A stretch of DNA of 64,000 nucleotides from NCBI GenBank assembly GCA_033064195.1, contig JARBJD010000108.1, positions 124,001 through 188,000 on the forward strand. Reading direction: 5' to 3'. The notes beneath the pieces are model-generated. The model searched no databases. It was not told the DNA's origin and saw only the letters and a program-made list of their open reading frames with translations. Numbering within the stretch: position 1 is the stretch's first letter; the number at the start of each line of letters is the position of its first letter. This DNA is from Blattamonas nauphoetae. Taxonomy: Eukaryota > Preaxostyla > Oxymonadida. Of the stretch, positions 30,285 to 42,911 are shown piece after piece. Both the position numbers and the translations under genes were made by a program.

Positions 30285-33200
30285 TCAGATTCTCGTTGAC
30301 GCGGAGGAGTTGGTTTGATATTTGGGCCGTGTGAGATGCTTGGCAGTATTTTTTTTCTTCGCTGCGGGCACCTCGACAGAATTTGTTCCTCTGGTTCGGA
30401 CTGACGACGATGGCACTTTGGTCAATGTCTTTCCATCTTGAATGGGCTTGGTCGTCGCCTTCGACCTCGAGGGAGACACGGAAGGACACGGGGATGTGGA
30501 GTGAGTGAGATGGGCTGGCTTTCGCGAGGCCGAGTGGTTCCGGTGTGTGTGTATCCCTTTGATGGAGCTGCGAGAGGGTGACTGATGACGGGCAGAAGTC
30601 GGAGGTGTCCCCAAGTCAGCCGAGATGGGAAGATGTGTTGAGAGAGGAACGGACACGAGTGTTGAGGATGGAAATAGTGGGGCGTCGGTCTGCTGGAGGA
30701 AGGAAGGACTGCTGACAAAGGCTGGGCTTGTTGGTGGCTGTGCCGATAGGGTGGGGGAGTTGGGTGAGTTGAGAGCAGAGAAGATGGAAGAAAGAATGGT
30801 TGGTGGAGGAGAGATGTTGGAAAGCACAGACGAGGCGACTGATCCGTCAGAGAGTAAGATCCCTTTTGTCTTCTGGTCCTTCGTTTGTGTTGCAGTGGCA
30901 GAGGGCGTTTGGGCAGTTGGAACAATGATTGGCTTTGGCTTTGGTTTTGTGGAATCAAACGTAAACTTGACCGCTTTCGGCTTTGCGAGAATTGGAGTCA
31001 AAGCGAGATCGGGAAGGAGGTCGGGATAGGCGACGCAAGACACAATCACTTGAGCGCTCTGCACGGCTGTTGGGGTGAATGATGAGATCACGTTCATCAA
31101 GCACGAGCTTGCGTCGATCTTACTCAGTTCACGCTCGTCTGAATCAGAGGCAGGCTGATTGCTGCTCTTATCTGCGCCCATCTGCTCCTCCTCGTCCTGC
31201 AGAAGCTTGTCCATATCAAACTGGTATGGCCTTCCGATCAGACTCTCCTCATCCGACGGCACTGCATCCATCGCCTTCCACGTGGAGCGGAGAGTCGACA
31301 TCCCGAATTTGATCTGGTGGTTTGGGCTCCTGGAGAGGGTGGCATACGATGCGTTGAGTTGAGAAAGAGTGAACTGGTCCTGTGGAAGAATGAGAGAGGC
31401 GCGAAGGAGAGGAAGCATTTTCATCGCCTTTTGGACAACCGTCTTGTTTGGGTCCGTCAGGAGCTCACAAAGTGGGGCCAGGAGTGTGACTTTGCACCAT
31501 TTCCGCGAGAAGTTGAGGAAACACGCAGCAGCGAGATGCACAAACGAGATTCGATGACGCGCGTAGTTGGAATGTGCCAGTGAGAGAATCAGGCAGGACA
31601 TGATGTCTGTTCGCACTCGTTTGCTTCGAAGTGAACGGACGGTCCTGCAGAACGAATAATTGGCAGCGAATGAGAGGTTGAAGGGCGGTTGGTGAATGAA
31701 AGACAGGAAGAAAGGGAGAATGGATTGAACTATTTGGGGTGATGAGAAGAGGGGGAGTAAGTGGAGGATGGAATAAAAAAGCGAGATCAGCTGTCGCCAG
31801 GATAGATAGAGATTGGCTGACGTCTTTCCACTTGGAGTCGGCGATGGTGGAGGTGTGGGTGGATGAGACTGGTTGGGGGTGATGACGGGAGAGATACGCT
31901 GCAGGAACATAACAAATTGTTGGGTGAATGTGGACAGTTGCTCCGTTGTGAAGAGGACCGAGTGGAAGACACACGGGAGATGTTGGAAGCACTCGCAAAC
32001 AACATCGGCTGACGAGTCCATCAGAAAACGTTCGATCATCTTCAGAACGTACCCTGCCACGCGCTCGCATTCCTTTTCTTTTTCTTTGGCAGTGAGTGAC
32101 TGAACTTGCTGCCAGAGACGACGGCGCGACAGAAATGAAGAATCTGGTTTCGTGACGCTTCGCTCTTCCTTCTCCTTCCTTTCGATTTTGTCTTCCTTGT
32201 CGAGGATAACAGAGCACTGATCGCAGATCCAGCAGAACGTTCGAACAAGAGTCAGACGAACAGCGACAGAGTCGCACCCGAGGAGAGCATTCAGTTGGAG
32301 CTGCAGGAAAGGAGAGAAAAGCACCAGAGCCTGCGGAGAACTGAGCTGGTTCGTCATCGGAAGAAGGTGGATGTACCGAGCAAAAGAACCGAACCGAACA
32401 AGAGTTGGGAAGACGAACGCACAGTCGGCGAGAAGAGAGTATGAGGGAGAGATGGGCTCGGGTGTTGGGTGGGGATGGAGAGCAAGCTGAACGGCTTGTT
32501 TGAAGAAACTGAGCAAATTGTTGACCGATTGGACGCCAAGTTGCTTGTCCGGCCTGGGCTCGATGTCTTTCTTCCCTTTCTCCTCTTTCAACGAGAGAAG
32601 TTTATCATGACCCACAAACGTGAGGAGGATGTGGCTGAGCGAGCGAAGATAAACAAAAATTGTGGCAAGATCGTCATCAGCATCGGAATCCTGTCCTTTC
32701 GACCGAGCTGTGCCTTTGTCATCCTTCTTCTCTTCCTCTGTTTTCCTCTCCTTCATCCCAACACTTCCCGCTTTCTTCACAAGCGGCTGACAGATCCGAT
32801 TAAACCGCTCGGCCTTCGGAAGAATGCAAGCAATGCGTGCGAGACAACAGCACGCTGTTCTTCGAATGAGGAGGCGGAGTCCGCACGTGGCTGTCTTGAG
32901 TGGCGTTGATTTATCCACATTTCTTCCTTTTGGTGGAGATTGTGCAGTGTCTTTGCTGGCAGCACGTGGTCGAGTGGTCGGAGATTGGTGAAGGGTGAGT
33001 TGGATGAGCTTGGCAAGCACGTTTTTGGATACCCAGTCTGGTCCTGCTGTCCAACAAGCAATGTCGAGTGGGCAGGACGACGTGGAGAGACAGAAAGGGT
33101 TTGTTTCGATCAGCTGTGGGATGGTTGGAAACAGACCCTGGACGTCAACAAGAGCGGGATCGGTTGGAGGAGCGTGGGAAAGAATCGCCAGACTCACTTC

Positions 33201-34468
33201 CGGCTCGGGATCGCTGAGGAGCGTGAGGATGCGCGAGAGGAGGTTGTTGATGAGGGTGATGGTTGGGGACGAAGTGGAGGTCGAATTTGCCTTGTCAGGA
33301 CCAACAGTCGGAAGGCTGTTGAAGTCTGCGTGGAAGACAGGTGCAGTGTGGTGTGAAGTGGAGAAGCAGCGGAAAGATGGACATGTGAGAGGAGTAGAGT
33401 TCTGACGGATGGACGCTTTTGTGGGATGGGGTCTAAATGGAAAAATGGAGGAAAAGGAGAGCGGGTCTTGGGAGGACTGGGGAGAAGAGTCGTTTGAAAT
33501 GAAGACGGGCAGGGGGAGGAAGAGCGCGGAATGGGAGAGGGTGTAGTTTCCCTGCGACCGCTGCTGGCTGGCAACGGAATCTGCCTGGTTGACAGTGGTT
33601 GATGGGAGGTATTGATATGGTTGGAGTGTGGGTGAAAAGTGGTGTGAAGGTTCCTGGAAGGAACACAAAGATTCAAGGGATTGATCCATCTGAACAGCGA
33701 TGCTGTCAGATGGGAGAGAGGATGCTAAAGTTTCAACGAATTTGTTATTACTGCTGATTCGAGAGCCAAGAAAACGCAAAAATTTGGCGATAGCGCGTGA
33801 TGCTCCCATTTTTGTGTGAGCCTTTTCGAACACTTCAGATTTCTGGATAAGAACTTCAGCAATCTGAAAAATGACAAGAAATTAACGTGGATACTTCGTG
33901 GATGTTGACTTTTGCGGGAGCGGAATCGATGACAAGAGCCAGAAGATCAAGATACACGATACTGACTGAATCTTCAAAATCAAGTATCATGTGGCAGATT
34001 GGGCTCAATAATTTCGAAAGAAGTTGTGGAGAAAGAAGTTTCTGGTGAATACAATCCGAAAATGATTCCGCTGCTTCTATATGGAATGAAGAATCTCCAA
34101 GTGAGATGGCATCCTGAAGAAATCCCCGAAAAAATGAAGAATAATATAATAAAAATGGATCACACAAATGCCTGAGGTAAATATGGGTGGATAGAAGGAC
34201 CGCATTGCCGGATAAAGTAAGGAAGGGAGAGGATGAGGGTTTCTTTTTCGTGTTGGCTTCCTTGCGTAAATACTTTCCTTACATGGTCAATAAGGGGCAG
34301 TTCATCATTGATTGTCAGTTTATCGATCTCTTCTTGTGACTAATAAGAAAAAGTATTGGATGTGGACAAAGTGGAGTGAATGAATGGCCGAACAGATGAA
34401 AGAGCAGCGAAAAATCATACTCGTGCCAACGTTGTTGCAGACTCATTGGCATCAAACGGCAGAGACAT
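30285..34468 (-). CDS. PPP4R4-like HEAT-repeat phosphatase regulatory subunit
   Basis: Probable regulatory scaffold of a PP4/PP2A-type phosphatase. Exons are 34468-34421, 34339-34166, 34113-33895 and 33863-30285, 1339 aa. Alignment by eye to animal PPP4R4 is good at the N-terminus: SQEEIDKLTINDELPLID against the human EEIERLTVDEDLSDIE, and ILSLPYFIRQCGPSIHPYLP against VIANLPFLMRQNP. It is also good near the C-terminal solenoid end (DPNKTVVQKAMKMLPLLRAS, ILPQDQFTLSQL). Ser/Pro/Lys-rich inserts of over 100 residues separate helices in the middle (33.2-33.7 kb, 32.9 kb), and a long disordered basic tail follows, as in PPP4R4. It is the largest open exon on this strand. Confidence 0.75.
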
Positions 34469-34649
34469 ATACAGGCTTCGAGAAGCTGAGTTGGGACTGT
34501 GTTCACTCAGATCCAACCATCATAGAAATTGATTGTGTCCAAGAACAGAAAATTGAACGAAAAAGACAAAAATGAAAAGGTACTAAGTGAAATGGAGCAG
34601 ATTATTCAAGTTAGATGAATACAATAATATGCGTAAAGCCATAAAGAGA

Positions 34650-35688
34650 TTAATCGGACGTAATTCCAGCAGCAGGATTCGGAGCTGCTTGTTGCATGTC
34701 ACTGTTTCTTTGTTGAATCTTTCGCTGTCTTTCTTGATATTCTTCATTCATAGTGTTTGTATCGTGAGGGGCAGAGGCTGTGGGAGATGGTTGCGTCACA
34801 GGTTGATTCGACGTTCCAGAATCGCTTGGTGGAGCGGCTGGCTCACTCATTTCTTTCTTTGACTTGAACCACGGGATGAACATTCCAGAGTCGGCTTTGT
34901 AGTCTTCGTATTCTGCGGTGTTGCCGAATTCTTGATTGAGTGCCCATTCAGCGGGTGGGATTCCGGAGACAAAGAGGAGGCAGATTGTGGAAAAGATGGG
35001 CGCAATGACAAGGAGCCATTCAACGCCCAGAATCGCGGGGGTACTCAGGAGGAAAATACCCCACCATTGGAGAACTTCACCGATGTAGTTTGGATGGCGA
35101 TGATGTGCCCACAATCCGCTTCTGCAGATCTTGCCAGCATTTTCTGATTTGTGACGGAATGAGAAAAGGTGCACGTCTGCAACAATCTCCATGACAAAGC
35201 CAGCAACCCAAAATACAATTCCTACAGACAATCAATGAAAAAATCACAATACCAAGGATATCACGAACAGTCCATCCCTGTAGAAATGAAGGCTTGATCG
35301 CAGAGACCATGGCAGTTGGGAGAGTGAACGAGAAAGCAAGAAGGATCATTCCGAGGAAGGTAAGTCCACGAAGGAGGAAGTTATTCCGAATTGGATCAAG
35401 TCTTCGATCAGATTTGTCTGCAACAGCACGACGGATGAGGTGAACAAGGAGGCGAATGCCCCAAGCAAGGGTGTATCCATAGATGAAAAGCTGACGGAAG
35501 TGGAAGTGCATAGACATGAAAAATGTTGTGATTGATGCAGCAAGGACACTTATTGGGAGTGTCATGGTGAGATAGTCCATGGGGACAAAGAAACTGATGC
35601 CATATCCGATGAGGCAGAGCGCTGAGATGATAATGGCGGAAAGAGAGACGTTGCTTTGGAGAAGGTTATGTCCGATAGCAATGGCCAT
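34650..35688 (-). CDS. DUF1295 family membrane enzyme
   Basis: Exons are 35688-35253 and 35221-34650 (31-nt intron), 335 aa. A multi-pass membrane protein of the DUF1295 / steroid-5-alpha-reductase-like fold, the clan that includes isoprenylcysteine and phospholipid methyltransferases. The diagnostic C-terminal block is clear: FSFRHKSENAGKICRSGLW, AHHRHPNYIGEVLQWWGIFL, then SGIPPAEWALNQEFG. The exact substrate is unknown; a lipid or sterol reductase or methyltransferase is expected, in the ER. A polar Gln/Pro-rich tail of about 75 residues follows. Confidence 0.85.
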
Positions 35689-35995
35689 ATGTGGATGATT
35701 GTGTGAAGTGCTGGAATAAAAGCTTAGTTGCGAATGTGGACATGACGAGCTGTAGAAATGATCGATTGCCCACAATCGTCCTTTATGTGGATCAGACCAA
35801 GCCTAATCCGTTCGATACGACTCCAAATTATATATTAAGCTCTATACAGAACGCTTACTCCATGTTTTTACATGTTTAGAGGAATTCAGAACCACTGTAA
35901 AAGGATTCATCACCACAATCGATTGTCACATCATTCTGGAGTGAACATTTCGCGAAATGCCAAAAAATCAGATCTAAATGAATCAATACTCTTCT
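35689..35995. other. Intergenic gap, nothing recognised
   Basis: AT-rich and without a convincing frame. It contains the promoter side of the DUF1295 gene and the 3' side of the ML-domain gene. Confidence 0.6.
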
Positions 35996-36555
35996 CTATT
36001 CTGGAAATATTGAATCAATGAATCTTGAAAATGGTGTTGAGTTCACAAATTCCATCGACAATCTAGAAAAACACGACATCTCAAAACAACAAAACCAAAC
36101 CGATAGCAAAGGGCCTTTTTCTTCGTTTCAGATCCCATGAAGCAATCAACGGATGCAGAATAGTGACCAGATGGAACTATTCGTGGAATCTCAAAACTTT
36201 CCTTAAAGTCCATTGTTCCTGTCTTGTGTGGACAAGTTATGTATTGTGGATAATCACACCTAGATTTCAAGAGATAATAAAGCTGGCAAGAAAATATTGC
36301 AAACAAATTGATTGTCACTGTAGGAAACGGAACGATTCCGTACTTTGCTTTCACATGACACGTCAGTCGATGCACTTCTGTTGTTAAATTTCCTTTGGCA
36401 ACAATAGTAAGATTGTTTCCGATCTCTGGACGCCGTGGTACCACAGATAGTCGACTGATTTCCAAGACTGGATGATCGATACATTCTTCAATCCCAGGCG
36501 CAATTATCCGACTTTCCACAAGAGAGAAAATGACGGAGATAAACGATAGCATCAT
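35996..36555 (-). CDS. Secreted ML-domain (NPC2-like) lipid-binding protein
   Basis: Binds and hands over sterols or other lipids in the endolysosome lumen. Exons are 36555-36305, 36259-36101 and 36062-35996, 158 aa, with introns of 45 and 38 nt. A signal peptide (MMLSFISVIFSLVESR) is followed by the ML beta-sandwich with its paired Cys: IEECIDHPVLEI, VHRLTCHVKAKY, CDYPQYITCPHKTGTMDF, ESFEIPRIVPSGHYSASVDCF. Order and spacing match NPC2/MD-2-related proteins. Both introns could be read through in frame for a while, so the second is a judgement based on signal quality. Confidence 0.75.
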
Positions 36556-36687
36556 TTATCAAGTGTATCAAAGAGATTTCAAAGGAAAGAGATACGAATG
36601 ATGAATCCTTCGCAGTTCTTCAAAACTCCTCAATCGAACGATTGTTGTGTCGTCTTTAAAGTTCAGGATACTATTCCGGAATTATTT

Positions 36688-38934
36688 TCATTTTTGAAGT
36701 GTTGGGTGATCCAATAACATAAGATCGAGAGTTTTGAACGGAAAAATGGTGAAACCAAGATCAGCTAATCCGAATAGAGAGAGGGTCTTCTGAATGTACT
36801 TCACAAGAAATGATGTCGTGAAAAGAGAAACGAGCATGTTTGGATCATCAGGGGTGCTTCCGCGAAAGGAGTCCAAGTCAATAGAGCAGTAGAACCACAG
36901 CTTCTCCAACTCGTCGATGAAGGGGAGAGACTGGTCGTCCGTCGGACACATCTCAAACGCACCAGAAGAGGCTGCATTTTCAGAGATTAGTGGCTCCAGA
37001 ACGACAGTCTTTTCAAGAATCTCAGCGGAGAAGAGATCGCGAACAGACGAATCATTCAACCAGAGTTGTTGGACTGTCTGCTTCCGGCAGCCAATCCGAT
37101 CAGAGCAGAGTCCGAAACGATCGAAACTCTTCATGGAATCATGGCACTTACTGTTTGAGAGATAGTCTCGCCAGTATTCGTCTGGTTGAGGTGAAGGCTC
37201 GAGATCGATGGGGTCCTGTGCTGGATTGGATCCAAAGTGCTTTGTCTTGGCTTTCCCCACTTTCAGAATCCATCGGAGTATACCCACTGGGAAATCAGTG
37301 AAACAGACGAGGTTGTTATCGTAGCAATCGCACTGTGTGAGCTCCTTCATCGTCAGCTGAGGATGGAGACTGAGTGTCTTTGGATCTCCTCTCAGACTCA
37401 GTCGGAACGCTCGACGATTGATCAGAAACACTCGATTCTGGGTGAATGACGGTGTGGGAGTGGGTGTGTCTTCGCAGAGACAGGAAGTGAATGAGTTGAT
37501 GAGACGAGGCCATGCTTTGGTCAGGACGAAGGCGTAGAGCGAAGGGAAGGCAGTTGGCTTGACGTTGGAGAGGATTGTTTGGGCAGGGCGCGATGGAGAA
37601 TGACAAGCTGGTGAGAATTGGCTGTTAATAAAACGATTTATCCTCTCACTCACATTCATCAGAACGGAATTCAACTGGAAGCCTCTGCCAATTGGTTGGA
37701 AAACACCATTGTGGTCAAAGAAAGGAGAGGAAAGGGGGTTTGGGTCTCCCCATTGTTTTGCATACCGCTTGGCAAACTTCGAAAAGTGGGCATGACTTGT
37801 TGGGACAAGTTTCACTTCTGTGTGCTTCATCGCATCATTGCCTGGCCTGAGGCAGAAATGAAGATACCCGAAATACTCAAAGAACCGTCCAGCTTCGACG
37901 AAGAGTGTGTTTGGCATGCGAGTGTGGGCATACATCAGCAGACGCTCGAGTGGCTTGATGGGATGGTTCGGAGACGGAATAAAGGGCGTGTGGACGGATG
38001 GGAAGGACGTCCGGGCAAAAAGACGGTGGGAGTGGGAGCCCAAAACGATGATGGGCTTGGTGCCTGTTCTCGATCGACAGAAATGGACGAGTTTTTGGGC
38101 AAAGGGCGAGGAGTAGAAATCATGGATGAGAAGAATGAGAGCTGAAGATGAGGAGGAGTTCATCAAATCAAGATAGGTCTGGCAAAAGAAGAGACAGGAG
38201 CTTCAAACCTGAACTTCAACGTCTTCCATGAGCTCATTTTCATTCTGGATGGAGAGGGTGGAACTGCCGTGTGGTGCGTGTGGTAAGAGGAACGCCATAA
38301 GAAACAATGTAAGGTCCTCAGAGGCACGTATTGTTTTAAAGCGAGTTGTTCCAAAGACTTTCTGTGTGCTTTTCCCGTCTGGAAGGGTGACGGTTTGATG
38401 CACATTGGTGGCCAGGAGGTCATTTCGAAAGGAAGTGTTCATATTCTCAAAGAAAAGTAAAAAAAGGTGAAAAGAACAACTTTTTCGAGAAAAGAAACAA
38501 TGTCGGCATCGAGAACTTCATGATTTCCGAGAGTGGTGGCATCATAGTCTACAGATTGAAACGCGAGATACGGAATAGAGCCACGTGGATTAACAACATC
38601 ACTCAACGGAGTCCCCTAGGGATATGCAAAAACAATGAAAGAGAAACATGAATAATATCTCCTCCATCGAGGACGATCGTTCGAAGTTTGGTTGACATGT
38701 TCTGGCGATCAAACGATTTGATAAAGTCAACCATTGAACCAAACGTTCCTAAAGGGATATATGTTTGACGAGAAAAGAAAATTAAGTACAAAAAATTCTA
38801 CCAAAAGGAGTGTGAGAAGCATTTGAGAACTGTGCAAGATATCCGTGGAAATCATTCGTGAATAGTATTGAAACACAAGAGATATTCAAAGACTCGGTGA
38901 TAACAGCTTTGAAGAGGACAAATATCCATATCAT
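36688..38934 (-). CDS. Secreted 5'-nucleotidase/metallophosphatase
   Basis: Calcineurin-like phosphoesterase of the 5'-nucleotidase (UshA/CD73) family, which strips phosphate from extracellular nucleotides. Exons are 38934-38802, 38748-38648, 38615-38481, 38445-38209 and 38178-36688, 698 aa. A signal peptide (MIWIFVLFKAVITES) is followed by the metal-binding motifs in order: FTNDFHGYL, LDGGDIIHG, TTLGNHEVLD and VLGSHSHRLF. The C-terminal half is divergent from the usual substrate-binding domain and long. The intron before the fourth exon ends in GAG. With the ENT carrier it suggests external nucleotide salvage. Confidence 0.85.
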
Positions 38935-38969
38935 CGTGGCATGATTCCGATCTAACCCTCACTCGTCGA

Positions 38970-39584
38970 ATGCAGACAAGAAGCTCCCTCCAACAAAAGG
39001 CCCCGCGCATTTCTGATCAAGAATTGCGAATGGCATTTGAAGCCCTTTCGGGCAACACAGATCTCATTACAACAGAAAACTTAATCAAGTTATTGAAACC
39101 GTTCCACATCCACAACTTCAGAGAGCTTGTCGGGGAAAAGGGATCATTAACATTTCCAGAACTTGAGACATTTATCCGTGACAATGAGAGATTTGCCCCT
39201 GACGATGCTGTTCAAGCGTCCATGAAAGTTTGACAGTTCAATTGCATCAATATTCTCTGTCTTTGTCCTGCTATTGATGTTCTTCTATCCATTTTCAGTA
39301 TTTTGATCAAGGAAATACTGGCTCTCTGGATCTCAAACAATTGAAACAGTTTCTCGAACAAATGACAGGAACAGAAATCACAAATGAAGAAATGGAGAGT
39401 ATCTTGAAAGTTACAGACTCTGATGGAGATGGTGTCATCAATATGTCCGATTATGAGAAAATGATCGACTTTTTGTCTGCCCTCTCTTTCCTAATCAAGT
39501 TATCTCGAATCTCTCTCTCTGAACAGCGAACAACGACCAGAAATTGTTCTTGGTCTTGATGACAAAGAAGAAAAAACTCAATAG
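38970..39584 (+). CDS. EF-hand calcium-binding protein, calmodulin/centrin-like
   Basis: Exons are 38970-39227, 39299-39474 and 39527-39584, 163 aa; the second intron has CCTAATC 30 nt before its end. Four EF-hand-like units are arranged as in calmodulin. The first two lack canonical loops. The third (YFDQGNTGSLDL) is partly degenerate. The fourth (DSDGDGVINMSD) has all side-chain ligands but Asp instead of Glu at position 12, which can shift preference toward magnesium. A basic N-terminus (MQTRSSLQQK) is reminiscent of centrins. It probably acts as a calcium sensor for the cytoskeleton or an enzyme. Confidence 0.8.
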
Positions 39585-39860
39585 AAGGATATTTCACCAC
39601 TCTCTCAAGAATTCATTGTACCAACTGTGTGATAGAGCATCGGAAGATCTGTATCAAGGATTTGAATCAGAGTTCATCGGTGCAATCCTCTTCAATTGAT
39701 GTTCGAGTTCAGGTTCCTCTCCTTCCGACAATCTTCACTGTTGTTTCTGTCACAATTAAACGTTAATCTTTTTCATTCTTTCCATCTCTTGAGTTATAAT
39801 TGCCATTTTCTCACACCCGAAAGGAATGCATTTCCCACATTTTTTTTGTTCAATCGTGAA

Positions 39861-41902
39861 ATGAATCAACTTGAGCAAGATGCACTCGCTACATTTATTC
39901 AACAACTTTCTGCAGCAACTTTCCTTCAATCAAAAGCAGAAATTAAACAAATTCAACAACCACTCCCTCCTCCAACCACATTTTCTCTCCTGACCAGTCC
40001 GGCTGTATCTGCCGAATACCGTCTTGATGGAATTACTTTTTCTCATCTATTCGATGTATTTCAATCTTCTTTTTCACATTCTCATCATTTCATGAACAGA
40101 ATACATTGCAATCTGCCATCCTCACAACATACGTCGGAGAGACAAAATGGATTCTTAATGAAGCACCAAGTCAACTTTTTTAGTATATATACTCTCTGAT
40201 TATCACAATAGGACTTTCTGAAATCCCAGTTTCCTTTCTATACGGAAAGAACGGATGGTACGATGTTTGTCCAATTTTCTTTCAATTTATTTTCTATCTG
40301 CATTGTTATTTTGTCTTAGGAGTCTACTCAGAAAGATAATCTCCCTCCACAGTTTAAGACATTTTTTATCGACACAAAGATTCCGTTTGGTCTTCATCAC
40401 AGCAAGATCATGGTATAAATTCACTATACCCATCTCTCTTCGCACACTTTCCTTTACAATTCTTGTTCAGCTTCTCACATATCCGACTGGTCTTCGATTT
40501 GTGGTAACAACAGCAAACCTGATCGAATCGGATTGGAATGGTCGGACGCAGGCCCTTTGGATGCAGGACTTTCCTCTCCTTCCTCCCAACAGCCATCCAC
40601 CACCCACTCTGTCGCTCTTCCAGACAACACTCCGACGATATCTGGCAACAGTAGGAATCACTCAATCGAAAATCAATCTCGATTTATATGACTTCTCAGG
40701 TGCTTGTGCAGAGCTCCTCTGTTCTGTCCCTGGCTCATTCACTCTTTTCGAGAATGACCCTCGATTGGGCGAAGATTGGGGCCATTTTCAGCTCCGAAAG
40801 CTTCTCCTCCATCATCACGATTCCATCCCACAAATCGAAAGAGCAAGTCTGGAGGAGTTCGTCTTCCAGTTCAGCAGCTTCGGGACTCTGACCGAAGTTT
40901 GGCTGGACGAATTCTGCACCTCTCTCGGCTTCGTCCCCCAAACAAAATCTCGGTTGGGGGAAGGTTCTCGAGCACGCAAGCTCAGTTTGATATGGCCGAC
41001 AGTCAACTCGGTGCGTCGGTCGTTCTTCGGGTATGATTCTGGTGGTTCGTTGTGTCTGTCAAAGAAAGCGGTACGAGATTTCTGGAAGGAGCATCTGTGT
41101 GATTGGGATGCTGAGGTCTCGGGGCGACAGCATCTCATGCCTCACTGCAAGTTCTACCTGCCTCATCGTCTGTGCGGAGACGAGGAAGACGTGGAATGGA
41201 TTGTCATGACCAGTGCCAACCTCTCAAAAGTTGTTCTCCTTCTTTCGTTTCTTGTTTTAGTCAGCTTGGGGCTTCAAAACGAAAGAAGGAAAGCATCACA
41301 TCTCGAACTACGAGTGTGGAGTTCTGCTGCATCCGCACAGAATTGAAGAAACCCTCGCTGATCTCCGACGCAAAGGACAGTCTCTCCTTCCTTTCTTCAT
41401 CACCCTCGTCTCCTCTCTCTCACACTCCTCTCTTAGTACAAGCTTCTTCAACTGCACCGGACCACCCCATCCCTTTCCTGAAACTGATCGATGTGTGTTC
41501 CGAAGCCGATATGCACCAGCAAGCCCACAAATACCTCCCACTCAACCGACTCAGGGAGTGTCCTCACCTGGATCGACGACTCCTCAAATATCAAACCCGA
41601 GTTCGTCCGTAATCGGTGCCCATTCCTCGCAAATCCTCCTTCCCATTCCGTTCAGTCTCCCTCCGTTGCCTTATCCAAATCCTTCGCCAACGTCTCATCC
41701 AGATACATCAGAACTGTGGGTCTGGGATACAAATCATCGAACCGCTGATATCTATGGGAACTGTTGGATCCCAGATGATTCTGAAAGATCTGCACCTCCT
41801 CCAGATCCAAAGACTTCTGGAGCTCGGAAGACATGGAAGAATAAAGAGACAAATTGGAAGGGAAAGCGAGGAAATTCAACAAGATTTCAGAAAAATACAT
41901 GA
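39861..41902 (+). CDS. TDP1: Tyrosyl-DNA phosphodiesterase 1
   Basis: Removes trapped topoisomerase I peptides and other 3' adducts from DNA, in the phospholipase D superfamily. Exons are 39861-40055, 40100-40169, 40212-40264, 40320-40412, 40471-41229 and 41261-41902, 603 aa. Both HKN half-sites are present: PFGLHHSKIM with TTANLIESDW, and MPHCKFYLPH with MTSANLSKSAWG. Other family blocks are ENDPRLGEDWGHFQLRKLL, IWPTVNSVRRSFFGYDSGGS, YECGVLLHP and DIYGNCWIPD near the end. Catalytic His and Lys of both halves are intact. The start at ATG 39861 is likely; in-frame sequence continues upstream. Confidence 0.93.
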
Positions 41903-42025
41903 ATATCTTTCATTTTGAGTTGAAAGTTATCATCTCAGGTTGGTTTATCTCATCTGTTGGTCTTATACCAAAATCTTGATCTCAACCTCTTTTCAAAGGA
42001 CTTAGAAAAAACCTACCGTTTGTCG

Positions 42026-42097
42026 GCTCCTATAGTGTAATGGTTAGCACCGGGGACTCTGAATCCCCTAATCCAGGTTCGAATCCTGGTAGGAGCA
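42026..42097 (+). tRNA. tRNA-Gln, anticodon CTG
   Basis: Full cloverleaf: acceptor stem GCTCCTA/TAGGAGC, D arm with GGTTA, anticodon stem GGGGA/TCCCC around loop CTCTGAA (anticodon CTG, reads CAG), T arm CCAGG-TTCGAAT-CCTGG, discriminator A. There is no intron. TTTT directly after the gene is the RNA polymerase III terminator. Internal A and B boxes are normal. Confidence 0.95.
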
Positions 42098-42593
42098 TTT
42101 TGTTCTTTTTGATACTTTTTTTTTGCTGCTCATCGCGTTCTGTTTCTTTTTTGAGTAGATGGAAGCCTCTGGACGTGATCTGAACGAAAACAATTCGATC
42201 TTCTCAGATCGTGCCCTATCACCAAATACAGACCGTGTATACGAATCAAGGAACATGCAACTCTAGGATATCGATGCTCCCGTGGACTTAAACCCTTCTT
42301 ATATTGTTGAAACGTCCTACCAATCCGAATCCAACACAACCAACTTCGACACCTCACTCTCCCACAAACTATCCAAGGGGCATGACTCTCTCCCTTCAGT
42401 ATCAGACATTATCCATCAGGATCGATATATCAATTTTCTGAACAAAACAAACAAAAATATCACACAATCACCACCTTTCAAAGTTGACAGCCAACATTTC
42501 CCCATTCCTAATCAGAGGTATCACACCAAACATACCCCCTCACCTCTCAATTCACCTTTCTGATCAAACACGCCCAAGTATCAAGTCGACCAG
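42098..42593. other. Gap between tRNA-Gln and next gene
   Basis: Starts with T-runs (Pol III termination). The rest contains open frames on both strands with no start codon or family resemblance. Nothing further supported. Confidence 0.5.
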
Positions 42594-42911
42594 TCACCCT
42601 GAGGAAGGCGGCCACTCACAAAAAGAATGGAGCTCTCCTCCCTCCCAGAAACAGAAGACGATGTGAACGTTGTTTGATTCAACGTCGGAATGGATAAATT
42701 CCCAGTTTGGTCGAATCGGGGTATCATGAATCCAGAACTCCGCGCAATTCTGTGTGACGTAGAGTTGAGATTGTTGAAACTGCTTTTGGACACGTCTTTG
42801 GAGACCTTCATCGTCCCAAAATAAAAACCGTTGAAGAACATCGGTGTATTCAGTCAATGCACATCTCTGCCCTAATTCTCAAAACACTTGTGATCGGACC
42901 CACTGAATCAT
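42594..42911 (-). CDS. Small hypothetical protein
   Basis: Exons 42911-42900 and 42866-42594 (33-nt intron) encode about 94 aa. The main exon reads like real protein: TEYTDVLQRFLFWDDEGLQR, QLYVTQNCAEFWIHDTP and VHIVFCFWEGGELHSF, rich in aromatic residues. It has no signal peptide and no recognised domain. Its proposed ATG overlaps the start codon of the divergent S41-like gene, which makes the first exon doubtful. Confidence 0.35.

Noticed and set aside
42026-42097. Alternative genetic code (TAA/TAG read as Gln), as in some oxymonads
   Set aside because: Recognised genes end at TAA, TAG and TGA at family-typical lengths, and the tRNA-Gln here has anticodon CTG, not TTA or CTA.
42282-42563. 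Plus-strand frame after the tRNA as a gene
   Set aside because: No ATG start, no splice context and low-information sequence.
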